The notes under the pieces: model-generated
The model's database searches: none
Told to the model about the DNA's origin: nothing
What the model saw: only the letters and a program-made list of their open reading frames with translations
Shown: piece after piece, positions 17,838-26,624 of the stretch
Layout of the letters: every line of letters begins with the position of its first letter
Position numbering within the stretch: the first letter of the stretch is position 1
Translations under genes and position numbers: made by a program
NCBI RefSeq assembly: GCF_900188185.1
Contig: NZ_FZPA01000007.1
Coordinates: 1 to 64,000, forward strand
Length of the DNA stretch: 64,000 bases
Origin: Sphingopyxis indica
GTDB taxonomy: Bacteria > Pseudomonadota > Alphaproteobacteria > Sphingomonadales > Sphingomonadaceae
Reading direction: 5' to 3'

Positions 17838-19329
17838 CCTGTCACTGTTCGAACTGCGCCCGCCTCCTCTGCAATTCGGTGGGGCAGCATCGACATCCGA
17901 CCCTAAATCAGGGCTCGACAGCGCAGGACCTTTCGATCTTCGATTTGGGGCTGCTCGGAAGGATGCGATCCATGTCGGTGTTATTGGTCCTGCGGACATG
18001 GTCGATAGCGCGCAGAAATGGCTGACCCGTTGCGATGCTGGAATTCCGTCATTCGGCCCAGCTACATCATTGCGACGGCCGTTTCCTGGCTTTTCGGAGG
18101 TCTACCGCAAGAAGCTTATCTATTCGGCACACCTTTCCATTGCGCTGACCGAGGCAAACAGCGATCCGATCGAGCTAGCGCTGTCAGTTACCGATGCATT
18201 CGTACGCTTTCAGAATATCATAGATCTCTACGATGTGGCTCTCCAGCGCCTCGCTGGGCGAGACGTAAACCGTCCCGATGTTGTGTTGGTCTGTCTACCG
18301 CAGAGTGTTCTCGATAAGTGCAGAACGGTAGAGCGCCAAAATACGGAAGCTGAGCGAGAGCGGGCGAAGGCGATCCGGAAAGCACGTGCCAGTCGGCAGA
18401 CCGATTTCTTCGATCTTCTTGATGAAGTCGAGGAAAGCGAGGACGATTTTCTCAAACGCGATCTGCGACATGCACTCAAGGCCAGAGCCTTGGCCGCGCG
18501 GCTGCCGATCCAGATCGTCACACCGCGGCTGCTTGAGGATGGTCCCAAGAGCGAGGATCCCGCCACCCGCGCCTGGAACTTCTCGGTTGGCCTTTATTAT
18601 AAGGCAGGTGGTGTCCCTTGGCGATTGAGTCCACCAGGACCGGAGACCTGCTTCGTCGGGATAAGCTTCCACCACTATCGCACGAAGCAGCGCCACATCG
18701 TGCAATCAAGTTTGGCCCAGGCCTTCTCTAGCGAAGGCGAGGGTTTCGCAATCCGGGGTACGGGCGTGCCAGCCGAGGCAGATCAGCGGTTGAACGTACA
18801 TCTTTCCGAGGATCAGGCTTATGATCTCGGCATGCGTATCATCGCGGAATACGGGGCGCGTACAGGTCGCTCTCCGCTGCGATTGGTGATCCACAAGACT
18901 AGTCAGTTCGACCAAGCGGAGATCAGAGGCTTCCGCGCCGCTCTTGGAGACATTCCTATCGTCAGCCTCGTGACGATGGTGCCAAGTGCATTCCGTCTCG
19001 TGCGCTTCGGAATGTACCCACCCAAAGTGGGCACGATCTGCACGGTGAACGGGGCGCGAACCTTCGTCTACACATCTGGCTATATTCCAGAGATCGAAAC
19101 TTACCCCGGCCCCCACATTCCTCAACCATTTGAGGTGCGTTCAATCGGTCCCGAGGATCCACTGGCAGCGGCGACCGACATATTCAATCTGACGCGAATG
19201 AACTGGAACACGGCAGATATCCGCGGGAAATGGCCGGTAACACTGTCATTCGCCCGACGCGTCGGCGGAATTCTTAACGAATACGGAGAGATGGATCCTG
19301 ACGAAACCTCGTTTCGATATTTTGTTTAG
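17830..19329 (+). CDS. Short prokaryotic Argonaute (MID-PIWI), catalytically inactive
   Basis: 499 residues, the size of short pAgos, with no N or PAZ domains. The MID-like part (about 90-240) ends in LKARALAARLPIQIVTPRLL. The PIWI fold is seen from GLYYKAGGVPWRLSPPGPE through CFVGISFHHYR, PLRLVIHKTSQFD and the C-terminal NWNTADIRGKWPVTLSFARRVGGIL, ending in the hydrophobic YFV. The first catalytic Asp of the DEDX tetrad is replaced (GISF) and the second position reads HKT, so no slicing is expected. It should bind a guide and target and signal to the SIR2-ATPase-APAZ partner encoded immediately upstream, with which it overlaps (ATGACTGA). About 60 acidic and basic coiled residues (170-225) are inserted in MID. 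Confidence 0.87.
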   Translation: MTDLSLFELRPPPLQFGGAASTSDPKSGLDSAGPFDLRFGAARKDAIHVGVIGPADMVDSAQKWLTRCDAGIPSFGPATSLRRPFPGFSEVYRKKLIYSAHLSIALTEANSDPIELALSVTDAFVRFQNIIDLYDVALQRLAGRDVNRPDVVLVCLPQSVLDKCRTVERQNTEAERERAKAIRKARASRQTDFFDLLDEVEESEDDFLKRDLRHALKARALAARLPIQIVTPRLLEDGPKSEDPATRAWNFSVGLYYKAGGVPWRLSPPGPETCFVGISFHHYRTKQRHIVQSSLAQAFSSEGEGFAIRGTGVPAEADQRLNVHLSEDQAYDLGMRIIAEYGARTGRSPLRLVIHKTSQFDQAEIRGFRAALGDIPIVSLVTMVPSAFRLVRFGMYPPKVGTICTVNGARTFVYTSGYIPEIETYPGPHIPQPFEVRSIGPEDPLAAATDIFNLTRMNWNTADIRGKWPVTLSFARRVGGILNEYGEMDPDETSFRYFV

Positions 19330-19548
19330 CGAGAATGCAAGATTCCTAGTCGATTGATGGCGTCTAGTAATCGCCGCTGTTAGGTCTGAACCTCAATCGA
19401 CGGCCAACGTAGGGCGGTCAGTCTCGAAAGCAAGACGCGGGAGCGTGTCTGCTTTCATGTCCATCGTTTCCTCGCCCGTGTGGACACGGAAATTCATGAA
19501 CACTTCTCGGAGTGTAATACCGTCAGGGAGTTCGGCAGGAGACCGCAG

Positions 19549-20316
19549 ATGACAGACGCGACAGCTGCGGACGCCCCATCTCATTCAATCGAGGAAGGCA
19601 AACGCTGGTCAATCTGGATCGATATTGAAGGTTTCAGCACGCTTTGGGGCCGTGAAAACAAGGCAGTTCTCGGCCTGACCGCGCTTATGGAAGGCATCTA
19701 TCGCATCGGGAACCAAGTCTATCGTGGCGATGGGGACCGCTTCTTCGCTCACCAGTTCGGCGACGGCTTCATCATCGTCGCAGATTTTCATGAACCTGGG
19801 CTCGATCGATGTGCCGCGATCGCCGTCTCGCTTATGCGCCACGTTTCCCGAACTGGTTGCCTCGCACGTGCCGCCATCGCAGAGGGCGAGTTCGCCGACA
19901 TCTCTGGCCTTTGGCCCAAAGTGATCCGGGAAGCCGGCGTGCGCGACGGTTCCGACGATTGCGTGGCGCTCGGCAGCGGAGTCATGACGCTCCTGCCAGT
20001 CATGGGCACCGCTCTAATTGCGGCCAACAAACTTGACGCGAAGAACCCCGTCAAAGGATCGATTCTGACCATCGCGACCGCCAACGCCGCGCGCATATCT
20101 CCATCCTTCCAGCGCAAGGAAGTCGCGGAAGACAGGCGCCTCACGATTATCGACTGGGTTCATTCCGAGCATGGCCTCATCGATCAAATCTGGACCACCG
20201 CCGGCATCGGCCGACTGACATGCGAGATAGGGCAGGCCGTCCGGGATTATGTCATCGCCGAAAAACCCCCGCCAGCCTGGGTCGAAGGAACCCACCGTTA
20301 CAACAGTGTCCGCTGA
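19549..20316 (+). CDS. Class III nucleotide-cyclase-like protein
   Basis: 255 residues from the ATG at 19549, with AGGAG seven bases upstream; the frame opens at 19480. The fold signature of class III cyclases is visible: a first metal-site aspartate in SIWIDIEGFSTLW (Asp25), a second in HQFGDGFIIVA (Asp72), then ARAAIAEGEFADI and MGTALIAANKLDA. The last two fit the RxGIxxG and GxAxxxAxxL segments of a widespread, mostly uncharacterised cyclase-like family. No sensor domain is attached. It is 219 bp after the pAgo gene on the same strand, inside a defence island. It may make a nucleotide signal, as cyclases of Pycsar systems do, or be an inactive relative. No obvious effector is adjacent. Confidence 0.6.
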   Translation: MTDATAADAPSHSIEEGKRWSIWIDIEGFSTLWGRENKAVLGLTALMEGIYRIGNQVYRGDGDRFFAHQFGDGFIIVADFHEPGLDRCAAIAVSLMRHVSRTGCLARAAIAEGEFADISGLWPKVIREAGVRDGSDDCVALGSGVMTLLPVMGTALIAANKLDAKNPVKGSILTIATANAARISPSFQRKEVAEDRRLTIIDWVHSEHGLIDQIWTTAGIGRLTCEIGQAVRDYVIAEKPPPAWVEGTHRYNSVR

Positions 20317-20522
20317 TGATCTGCTAATCGCGAGTGGCTGCGCTCCGCATCCCGTCAACTGTAATCACTAGTCCAGGATCGAGGATGCGAGCAGATCGCC
20401 AGTAACCGGGAGCCGCGCCTCATCGCCAGATAAAGATTGGCTGCATCAGGTTTATCGGCGCCCAGAATCACCGCAACATCGACCTCAACCAACACGTAAA
20501 CCGTCAGCGCTTAGGAAACGCG

Positions 20523-23048
20523 TTATAGGCCGGCTCGTACTTGGGGCTGAAGGCGCTGACGCACCTGTTCATAGACTCCGATGGCGCCGGGCATGGCTAT
20601 GCTGATCGCGAGGCCAAACGGAATGGGATCGTCAACGACTCCACCTTGATCGGGATCGCGCTGGATTGTTATTACGATGCTGTGATCGGGGCCTACGACA
20701 GGTGCACGGTCGCCACGCCAACAGCGCGTGAAGAGCGTGCCGCGATTTGTCTGGTTGCTATCGGGCTGATCTCCATGGGCGCGGACCGCTAGGTCCCCGA
20801 GACCGGCCGGTTCCAAGATCTTCAACCGGCATGTTCGATAACGCTTACGCCCCGGTGAAACCGGCGTGAACCACGCCAAGGTTGCTGAAAGCGAGTGAAG
20901 CCGAGCCTGCCCCGCAATGGCTTGAGGAATCGGAACCGAGACGTTGACCACTCGCTCGGGCATGAGCGTGCCAGCTGCCCAGAACGTTGCACGGTCCTCG
21001 GCGCAAGCGACTGCCTCATCCGCGTCTACCCAACCAAAGCCCAGAAAGCGCCGGATATTATCCTTTTGTCGCACATGCTGACGTCCATCCGCAGGGCCGA
21101 GGACCTCGCGAATGAGCGCTGCGGACTCTCCCGGCCAGTGGGCCGGGTGCACAAGCAAGGCTTTGAGCAGGACTGCGCGTTGATGATGCGTTAGGCCGGT
21201 AAACACATCGCCATAGGTCGCCTCGAGCGCGTCGTGGATCCGATGACATGTGCGGGTCGCAAGCGCAGTCGCCGCACTCGTTCCGCAGGTGAAGGTTTCC
21301 GAGTTTTCCCGGCCCGCGGTCGGCGGTCCAGCGACCTTGAGACCGGCGGCGCGCGATGGCCCAACCGGTTGAACATCGATATGGTCGTGATTGCGTACAA
21401 CCATTACATGTTCCCGGCTTCCGGGCATGAGGATGTCGGGTTTGACCGAGCGAGCGAAGCCCGGTCCTAAAGTGCTCGACGGGTTTGCAAGTCGGTGGTC
21501 CGGGAACGGATCGACATTGACGCGAGCGGCGGTCCGGGCTGCCGGTTCGATCGCATCTTCATTGCATGCTCCTACGGTGATGCCGTTCACGGTCTCAGCC
21601 GGGGCGAACAGACGACGATCCGCGACGATCGCACCCAAGGCGCTGATGACGGCGACTGCACGATCGCGAGGGTTAGCGTCTTCGAGCGCAGCGCGGCTGA
21701 TGAAATCGGGTACGGCGAACGGGTCAGTCGAGTTGCCGGCGCTGACTAGAAAGAGGACGCCGAACCGATAGGCGAGCCGGTCAAGCAATCTCGCCCAAGC
21801 CGAAAGCTGACCATGAAACGGGCGTCGGCGATTGCCGAGCGAGAGGTTAACCAGAATGACATTGGGGGCAGTCGGTGCGTCTCCGGTTTTCATCCGCATG
21901 AGCGCAAGATAGATCAAGTCGACAACCAGACGGTCCTCGGGAAACGCGTCGCGATCGCCCAGCACCGGCACAACATGTACTCGCCTCGGGAGAGGGGCTT
22001 CGCGACGATTGCGGTCACCATGAACGATAAGCGATGCCATCGCTGTACCATGCGTACGGTTGGCGACGAGCGCCCCAGGCTCGAGGTCGAAAGCATCGTC
22101 GAGCGCCAGGTGTCGAGCAAGCAAGGGGTGAGCAGCGACGGGAACGCCGTCCAGCAGTGCCAAAATAGGCTCTCCCAGCGGCGCATCGCCAGCGGCGGCC
22201 ACCGCAGCCGGTTCGGCGTCCGCTGTCTCGATGCCGGTCGCCACGCTCTGCGGGCGAATATGCATCACCGGTTCCAACCCGGCGATACCCTCGATGCTCT
22301 GATCGATGATTTGTCGAACCTCCCATACCGGTAGGTCGACCAGCAACGCATGGTAGGCGATATCGTCAATGCGAGCGCGCGAGACCATGCGACCCCCGCG
22401 CGCAACGATTGCTGCCCGCACCTCATCCTCGCTACGGGCTCCAGCCGCGGCATTGACGCGGAAGATGAGTTCGATCTCCAAGCGGACAAGCTCCGCTTCG
22501 TCTCGACCTTCGATCTCCTCGGCAAGCTGTGACGCATCGATGGGCTGAACGCGATCCTGCGGTCCCCATGGACGAAGGTCGCGAAGAGTCTGGAAGACAT
22601 CGCGCCAAGGCGTCTCACCGAAGACCAGTTGCCCACGTTGCCACCGGCGCCAAAGCGATTCGAGCTGCCGCAACGCTTCGACGTCCGGCATCAGCAAATA
22701 GGCAACAGGCTCCTTGTCTTCCTCATCGGCGGAAAGCTCTTCCTCGTCGACGAGTTCGAGACCAGGCACCCGCTGGATTGCGTTGGCGAACGCATTGATG
22801 GCACCGCGCACTTCAAATACGAGGAGCCGTTCGGGCGCGAGCGCCGTTGGATCGGCACGAAGCTCAAGGGCATTGCCTCCTCGCTCCAAAACTTGCGCGA
22901 GGCGAGTAAACTTGGGCCCGATGGCGCCGCGCTGACGAGCGTTATCGAACGGCTCGGGACGGGGCATTGCTCTTGGCACCCCGATGGTGCGGGGCCGGTC
23001 AGCTTGAGGAATCAGCCTCAGTAGCGGTTTGGTCGGGTCGGTCGGCAT
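20523..23048 (-). CDS. ietS: Subtilisin-like serine protease, IetS-like
   Basis: 841 residues. The N-terminal 285 residues form an unrecognised domain with acidic stretches. The S8 catalytic domain follows: Asp300 in LALLDGVPVA, His333 in RTHGTAMASL, oxyanion Asn439 in SAGNS, and Ser591 in TCGTSAATALA. A C-terminal beta-rich domain (about 690-841) completes it. No signal peptide, so it acts in the cytoplasm. The start overlaps the AAA ATPase gene by 50 bp. ATPase plus subtilase pairs of this layout (ietA-ietS) are known as plasmid-stability modules and have been reported as anti-phage systems. The AAA partner probably restrains or targets the protease. Confidence 0.85.
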   Translation of the reverse strand: MPTDPTKPLLRLIPQADRPRTIGVPRAMPRPEPFDNARQRGAIGPKFTRLAQVLERGGNALELRADPTALAPERLLVFEVRGAINAFANAIQRVPGLELVDEEELSADEEDKEPVAYLLMPDVEALRQLESLWRRWQRGQLVFGETPWRDVFQTLRDLRPWGPQDRVQPIDASQLAEEIEGRDEAELVRLEIELIFRVNAAAGARSEDEVRAAIVARGGRMVSRARIDDIAYHALLVDLPVWEVRQIIDQSIEGIAGLEPVMHIRPQSVATGIETADAEPAAVAAAGDAPLGEPILALLDGVPVAAHPLLARHLALDDAFDLEPGALVANRTHGTAMASLIVHGDRNRREAPLPRRVHVVPVLGDRDAFPEDRLVVDLIYLALMRMKTGDAPTAPNVILVNLSLGNRRRPFHGQLSAWARLLDRLAYRFGVLFLVSAGNSTDPFAVPDFISRAALEDANPRDRAVAVISALGAIVADRRLFAPAETVNGITVGACNEDAIEPAARTAARVNVDPFPDHRLANPSSTLGPGFARSVKPDILMPGSREHVMVVRNHDHIDVQPVGPSRAAGLKVAGPPTAGRENSETFTCGTSAATALATRTCHRIHDALEATYGDVFTGLTHHQRAVLLKALLVHPAHWPGESAALIREVLGPADGRQHVRQKDNIRRFLGFGWVDADEAVACAEDRATFWAAGTLMPERVVNVSVPIPQAIAGQARLHSLSATLAWFTPVSPGRKRYRTCRLKILEPAGLGDLAVRAHGDQPDSNQTNRGTLFTRCWRGDRAPVVGPDHSIVITIQRDPDQGGVVDDPIPFGLAISIAMPGAIGVYEQVRQRLQPQVRAGL

Positions 23049-24030
23049 TTAGCGATTCAGGCGTTACGCGCGACGACCATAGGCCCAATTCCAGTCGCAA
23101 GGCGTCATCAATCCCGAACTCTCCCAGACCTAAGATTTGCCGGCGCCGAACATTCTGACAGAAGTCGAGCGCCTCGGCATAGCTTACCTTACCGAGTTTG
23201 CCTGCAATTCGCGATGTCTGCAATCGCGGTCGTTCTGGCCAATGCTCAAGAATCTTATCCAAAAAGGTGGCGATCATCTTTCGATCTGGTGACGGAAAGG
23301 ACAGCCGCATTTGGAATCGGCGCCAAACGGCACTGTCGAGAAGCTCGCTATGGTTGGTTGCCGCAATCACGAGGACGTAGCTCGGAAGTTGATCGAGCTG
23401 CTGCAGGAGAAACGATACGACACGCTTGATTTCGCCGGTCTCGTGTGTGTCGCCCCGCTCCTTGCCGATCGCGTCGAACTCGTCGAAAAATAGAACGACT
23501 GGCTGGGTGCGAACATAGTCGAAGAGCCGACGCAGTCGGGCATTGGTCTCGCCGAGATAGCTACCGATCAACGCATCGTATCGGACGACGAAGAAGGGCA
23601 AAGCCAGTGCTTCGGCGACCCCTTCGGCAAAGGAGGTCTTTCCGTTGCCGGGTGGCCCGGAAAGCAAAATGCGGTGGCGGGGCTCATAACCATGCGCGCG
23701 CAGGACGTCGGCGCGAGAATGTTCCTCAACCAGCTGGCGCCCACTCTCACGCGCCGGGAGTGGGAGCATCAGGTCGTCCAACTGGATCCGAGGTTCGAGT
23801 TCGAGGATCGTATCGCGCCCGTGGTTGGGCGCGGTATGCGGCTGCGAAGTGCTTAGTGCTGGCGGGGTAATTGGCACAGCGGACAAAGCACGCTGTAGTC
23901 GATCGGCGACGATGTGGTGCTTTTTTGCGCGCTCGTCAGCCATTAGCGCTTCGGCGGTAGTCCGCAGCATCTCTCGATCGCCGACGGCGCCAGCGCGTAC
24001 AAGAGACACAATCAAATCGCTGCGAGCCAT
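22999..24030 (-). CDS. ietA: AAA+ ATPase, IetA-like
   Basis: 343 residues. A helical N-terminal domain of about 90 residues precedes one AAA+ module: Walker A LLSGPPGNGKTSFAEG (about 141-156), Walker B VVLFFDEFDAIGK, sensor-1 VIAATNHSELLDSA and arginine finger in VWRRFQM. This FtsH/spastin-like ATPase class pairs with the overlapping subtilase gene downstream. A 20-bp palindrome just upstream (24058-24077) could be the autoregulatory site. The pair could equally serve island maintenance or phage defence. Confidence 0.87.
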   Translation of the reverse strand: MARSDLIVSLVRAGAVGDREMLRTTAEALMADERAKKHHIVADRLQRALSAVPITPPALSTSQPHTAPNHGRDTILELEPRIQLDDLMLPLPARESGRQLVEEHSRADVLRAHGYEPRHRILLSGPPGNGKTSFAEGVAEALALPFFVVRYDALIGSYLGETNARLRRLFDYVRTQPVVLFFDEFDAIGKERGDTHETGEIKRVVSFLLQQLDQLPSYVLVIAATNHSELLDSAVWRRFQMRLSFPSPDRKMIATFLDKILEHWPERPRLQTSRIAGKLGKVSYAEALDFCQNVRRRQILGLGEFGIDDALRLELGLWSSRVTPESLNADRPDQTATEADSSS

Positions 24031-24057
24031 AGGCTAAACCAACTCACCCCCTAGTGT

Positions 24058-24077
24058 GAATCGCCTCATGGCGATTC
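24058..24077. promoter_or_regulatory. Short palindrome upstream of ietA
   Basis: GAATCGCC and GGCGATTC, perfect 8-base arms around TCAT, 28 bp before the ietA start. Position suggests an operator or a leader hairpin of the ietAS operon. No regulator identified. Confidence 0.4.
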
Positions 24078-24672
24078 GGCACCCTATCAATGTCGGTGTA
24101 ATATGTCCTGCAGCATCCCGCAAAACACGCCGAGTCGAATCGGTTTCGCGCCGGAGCGAATCCGGAGCTTGTGACGTCTTCGAGATGGGTTACGCAAGGG
24201 ACGAGACTCCCTGCCGCCTTTGGCCAGGCCGAGTTGGTGCTGGATCGAACATGGGTTCTCGATGCTGATGGTTATTTCTGCCGAGGTGTCAGCAATAAGC
24301 CCGCTGCCGTCATCGGCGAATGCCTGAATGCAGGGCAGCCTTTAGCGAGCTAATCCGAAGCCGGGAATGACGGTTATTCAGGCGGTCGTGGACATGGCGT
24401 CTGTGCTTTCCGGAGCCGGCGGCTTCCGACCATGTGACGAACTGCACCAAAGCGGCTGCCTTTGCCGAAACCCGCTATTCCCGCTTCATTGAAATGACTC
24501 GATCATCGTGTGAAGTATTTTCGCGCAGACCAATTTGGTGCGGCGCAAATTCCGCAGCAAGCGGAAACAGCGAACACTATCGTACCAGAAAGGTCGTCGG
24601 AGCGGACCGGTGCAGATCATTTTCGCAACGCTATCGATCTGCTACAGAGACTGTTGAATATGGGGGCGGGGT
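24078..24672. other. Intergenic region between ietA and the unknown two-gene unit
   Basis: About 600 bp with no convincing coding region in any frame and no recognisable RNA gene or IS end. It must carry the promoters of two divergent units. A G-rich tract (24663-24671) precedes the start of the next gene. Confidence 0.45.
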
Positions 24673-25407
24673 ATGGCGGAGTTCAGCGAGGAAGACGCTC
24701 AAGAAGCCAGCGGGATTGTCGAAGGCCTGCTCGATGGCGGCTTCAGGGAATGGCGGGTGGCGGAGGGCGTCTCGATTGTCGATGTCGAGGCACATGCCCG
24801 CGAATTCAACGAGGATCTCCTGGTCCTTGAAAAAATCGGCGAGTTGGTCCCCTGCCTGCAGCTTGCCGAGGTAGGGCCGGTCCCGGTTTCACTCAGCGCG
24901 ATCGCCTCGCCCCTACCGTTTCGTCGCCTGTCCCGAATGTTCCCGCGCGACTTCATCTATGACGATCTTGCCTATCGCGTGCGCAGGTTGGAGGACGAGA
25001 CTACCTTCCTTTCGGTACCTGAGGCGCGCTCCACATTCCTGCGCAATGCCGTGAATTTTCTTGCCAACCGGATCGCGAGCGTCCGTCAATGGCGGGAAAA
25101 TCGGGCTGATGCGGGAATGCGCGCAAGCCTCAGTATGGCGCAATACCGCGGCGGGGCGCGCATGACGTTGCCGGGATGCGCCTTCGAGGTGACGACCGAC
25201 ACCGACCATCTGAACGTTTATTGGTCCGGCGCATATTATATTGCGCCCAATTATTTCGGCCATCCGACATCACCCGCGACGGGCACGTTGCAGTCGGGCA
25301 CCTACGTGTTCGGGGTCAAGGGAGGCGCGTATGGATCGCAAGTTCATTGGGACACGGCATCGGTCGTGACGCTGCCCGGTCAGCCGGCCGTCCACCTCCA
25401 TTATTGA
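24673..25407 (+). CDS. Uncharacterised protein, C-terminal beta-rich domain
   Basis: 244 residues, family not recognised. The N-terminal 140 residues are mixed helix, strongly acidic at first (EEDAQEASGIVEGLLDGGF) and then basic (RFRRLSR-like, RLEDETTF). The last 80 residues (LPGCAFEVTTDTDHLNVYWSG through VHLHY) alternate polar and aromatic residues like a beta-sandwich. No signal peptide and no membrane helix. The start follows GGGGCGGGGT and is not secure. It is 10 bp upstream of a membrane-protein gene, so the two form an operon and probably act together. Confidence 0.6.
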   Translation: MAEFSEEDAQEASGIVEGLLDGGFREWRVAEGVSIVDVEAHAREFNEDLLVLEKIGELVPCLQLAEVGPVPVSLSAIASPLPFRRLSRMFPRDFIYDDLAYRVRRLEDETTFLSVPEARSTFLRNAVNFLANRIASVRQWRENRADAGMRASLSMAQYRGGARMTLPGCAFEVTTDTDHLNVYWSGAYYIAPNYFGHPTSPATGTLQSGTYVFGVKGGAYGSQVHWDTASVVTLPGQPAVHLHY

Positions 25408-25417
25408 AGGCGATCCC

Positions 25418-26119
25418 ATGGACCTTGGAAAATATGGGCCATTTGCCGAGACCATCGCGATCGCAGGGTGCCTGCTCGCGGTGTTCAGCTTCCTGCTGCT
25501 AAAGATGGTCGGCAAGGTCAGCAACTGGACGTACCTGATTGAGGACACGCCTCCCTTCATCGTGACGCTGGCAGTCCGCGCGATCGCGATCGGCCTGATC
25601 GCGGCGACATTCCTGACGATCAGCAAGGAAAATGCACAATTTTTCCAATGGGTAGCGGTCGGCTTCGGGGCCGCAACCATGCTTTTCGTCATCCTGTTCG
25701 ACGGATTGAGGCGAAAGCGCACCTGCAAGATACCCGAAGTCGGCGTCGACGGTCGCCAGAAGAAGAGCTGGTTCGGCAAGCTGCAGTCGCGCACGGTCGT
25801 CATCGGGTCTGTGAGCCGCATGCGAACTGAGGCACGCACCGCCTTCGAGGCCCGTTCCGGCCTTTCCGTTGAGAAGTTCATGAGCGGCTACGGTCATAAC
25901 GAGGTCAACAACCCGAAGGCGATCTGGGACGCCGACTATCTCGCCGGAATTGCTCAACGCATGACCATGCTGTTGATGGGCGTGCTACTGTGTGCGGTCA
26001 TGACGTTGTATCTCGCCGCCGCCTCGATCGAAGTCCGCCAGCGTGATCAATCCGGCCCGGCAAAGATCACGCCGGCTGATTCGCCTGCAACGAATCCGCT
26101 CGGGGCCGCCGCTTCCTGA
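25418..26119 (+). CDS. Uncharacterised inner-membrane protein, four predicted helices
   Basis: 233 residues. Three hydrophobic segments near the N-terminus (about 8-30, 46-66, 72-94), then a cytoplasm-like basic region of about 85 residues (RRKRTC, RQKKSWFGKLQSR), then a fourth hydrophobic segment (about 185-205) and a polar Pro/Ala-rich tail. I do not recognise the family. The layout, membrane bundle plus soluble loop next to a soluble partner in a defence island, resembles membrane effectors of abortive-infection systems, but there is no diagnostic motif. Confidence 0.6.
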   Translation: MDLGKYGPFAETIAIAGCLLAVFSFLLLKMVGKVSNWTYLIEDTPPFIVTLAVRAIAIGLIAATFLTISKENAQFFQWVAVGFGAATMLFVILFDGLRRKRTCKIPEVGVDGRQKKSWFGKLQSRTVVIGSVSRMRTEARTAFEARSGLSVEKFMSGYGHNEVNNPKAIWDADYLAGIAQRMTMLLMGVLLCAVMTLYLAAASIEVRQRDQSGPAKITPADSPATNPLGAAAS

Positions 26120-26529
26120 CCAGAAGACGACCTCACAACGTGCTGGCGGCCTTACTTACCTACGCCGCAGATCGATCAAGGCAGTAATGCCCAGTCACTT
26201 GGACAGACGACCCAATAGCCACCTGTTTGCAACCACCACTTTCTGTCATTCGAAGATACCGGTCGGGCAACGGCTGGATGTCGGCGTCTGACCCAACTGG
26301 CCATTCGACGCAGTGCGTTGGAACGGCAGCAAAGTTGCAACGCCGGTCGATAGCTATCCCGCCGCAGGCTGATGAACGAAGGGCAGATTTCAGGGAACCG
26401 TTTAGAGCGGTACAGTGGCCGCTTTGTTCGCGGGAACGACAGGAGCATCCAAGAGGCAACCAACGCTCAGCTCAACGCGATGGTTCTACGCTAACGCACG
26501 CCAGAATCGCCATTAGCTCGCCCCGGGCT
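26120..26529. other. Non-coding stretch at the right edge of the island
   Basis: About 400 bp after the membrane-protein gene. Only short frames without family resemblance are open. The base composition is lower in GC than the region to the right of the tRNA. No integrase remnant could be read. Confidence 0.45.
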
Positions 26530-26574
26530 GCTTACATAGTGCTTACACGGGCGTAGATTGAAGTCGTGTAAGCA
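26530..26574. repeat. Three GCTTACA units forming direct and inverted repeats beside tRNA-Gly
   Basis: GCTTACA occurs at 26530-26536 and 26541-26547, and its reverse complement TGTAAGC at 26567-26573. The second and third lie in a perfect inverted repeat, TGCTTACACG (26540-26549) and CGTGTAAGCA (26565-26574), with a 15-base loop. It is about 50 bp from the tRNA 3' end. It could be the terminator of the tRNA transcript, which reads leftward, or integrase arm sites from the element that inserted here. Confidence 0.45.
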
Positions 26575-26624
26575 AAATATCGACCGTTTGGAAGGACGTA
26601 AATCGTTGATTTTATTGAGAAAAC

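Noticed and set aside
19393..19584. Small minus-strand open frame between pAgo and the cyclase-like gene
   Set aside because: 63 codons, no family seen, overlapping the supported start of the cyclase-like gene; possibly a gene remnant but not supportable.
19549..26119. Complete Pycsar or CBASS system combining the cyclase-like and membrane proteins
   Set aside because: The two are 4-5 kb apart with the oppositely oriented ietAS between them, and the membrane protein has no nucleotide-binding domain.
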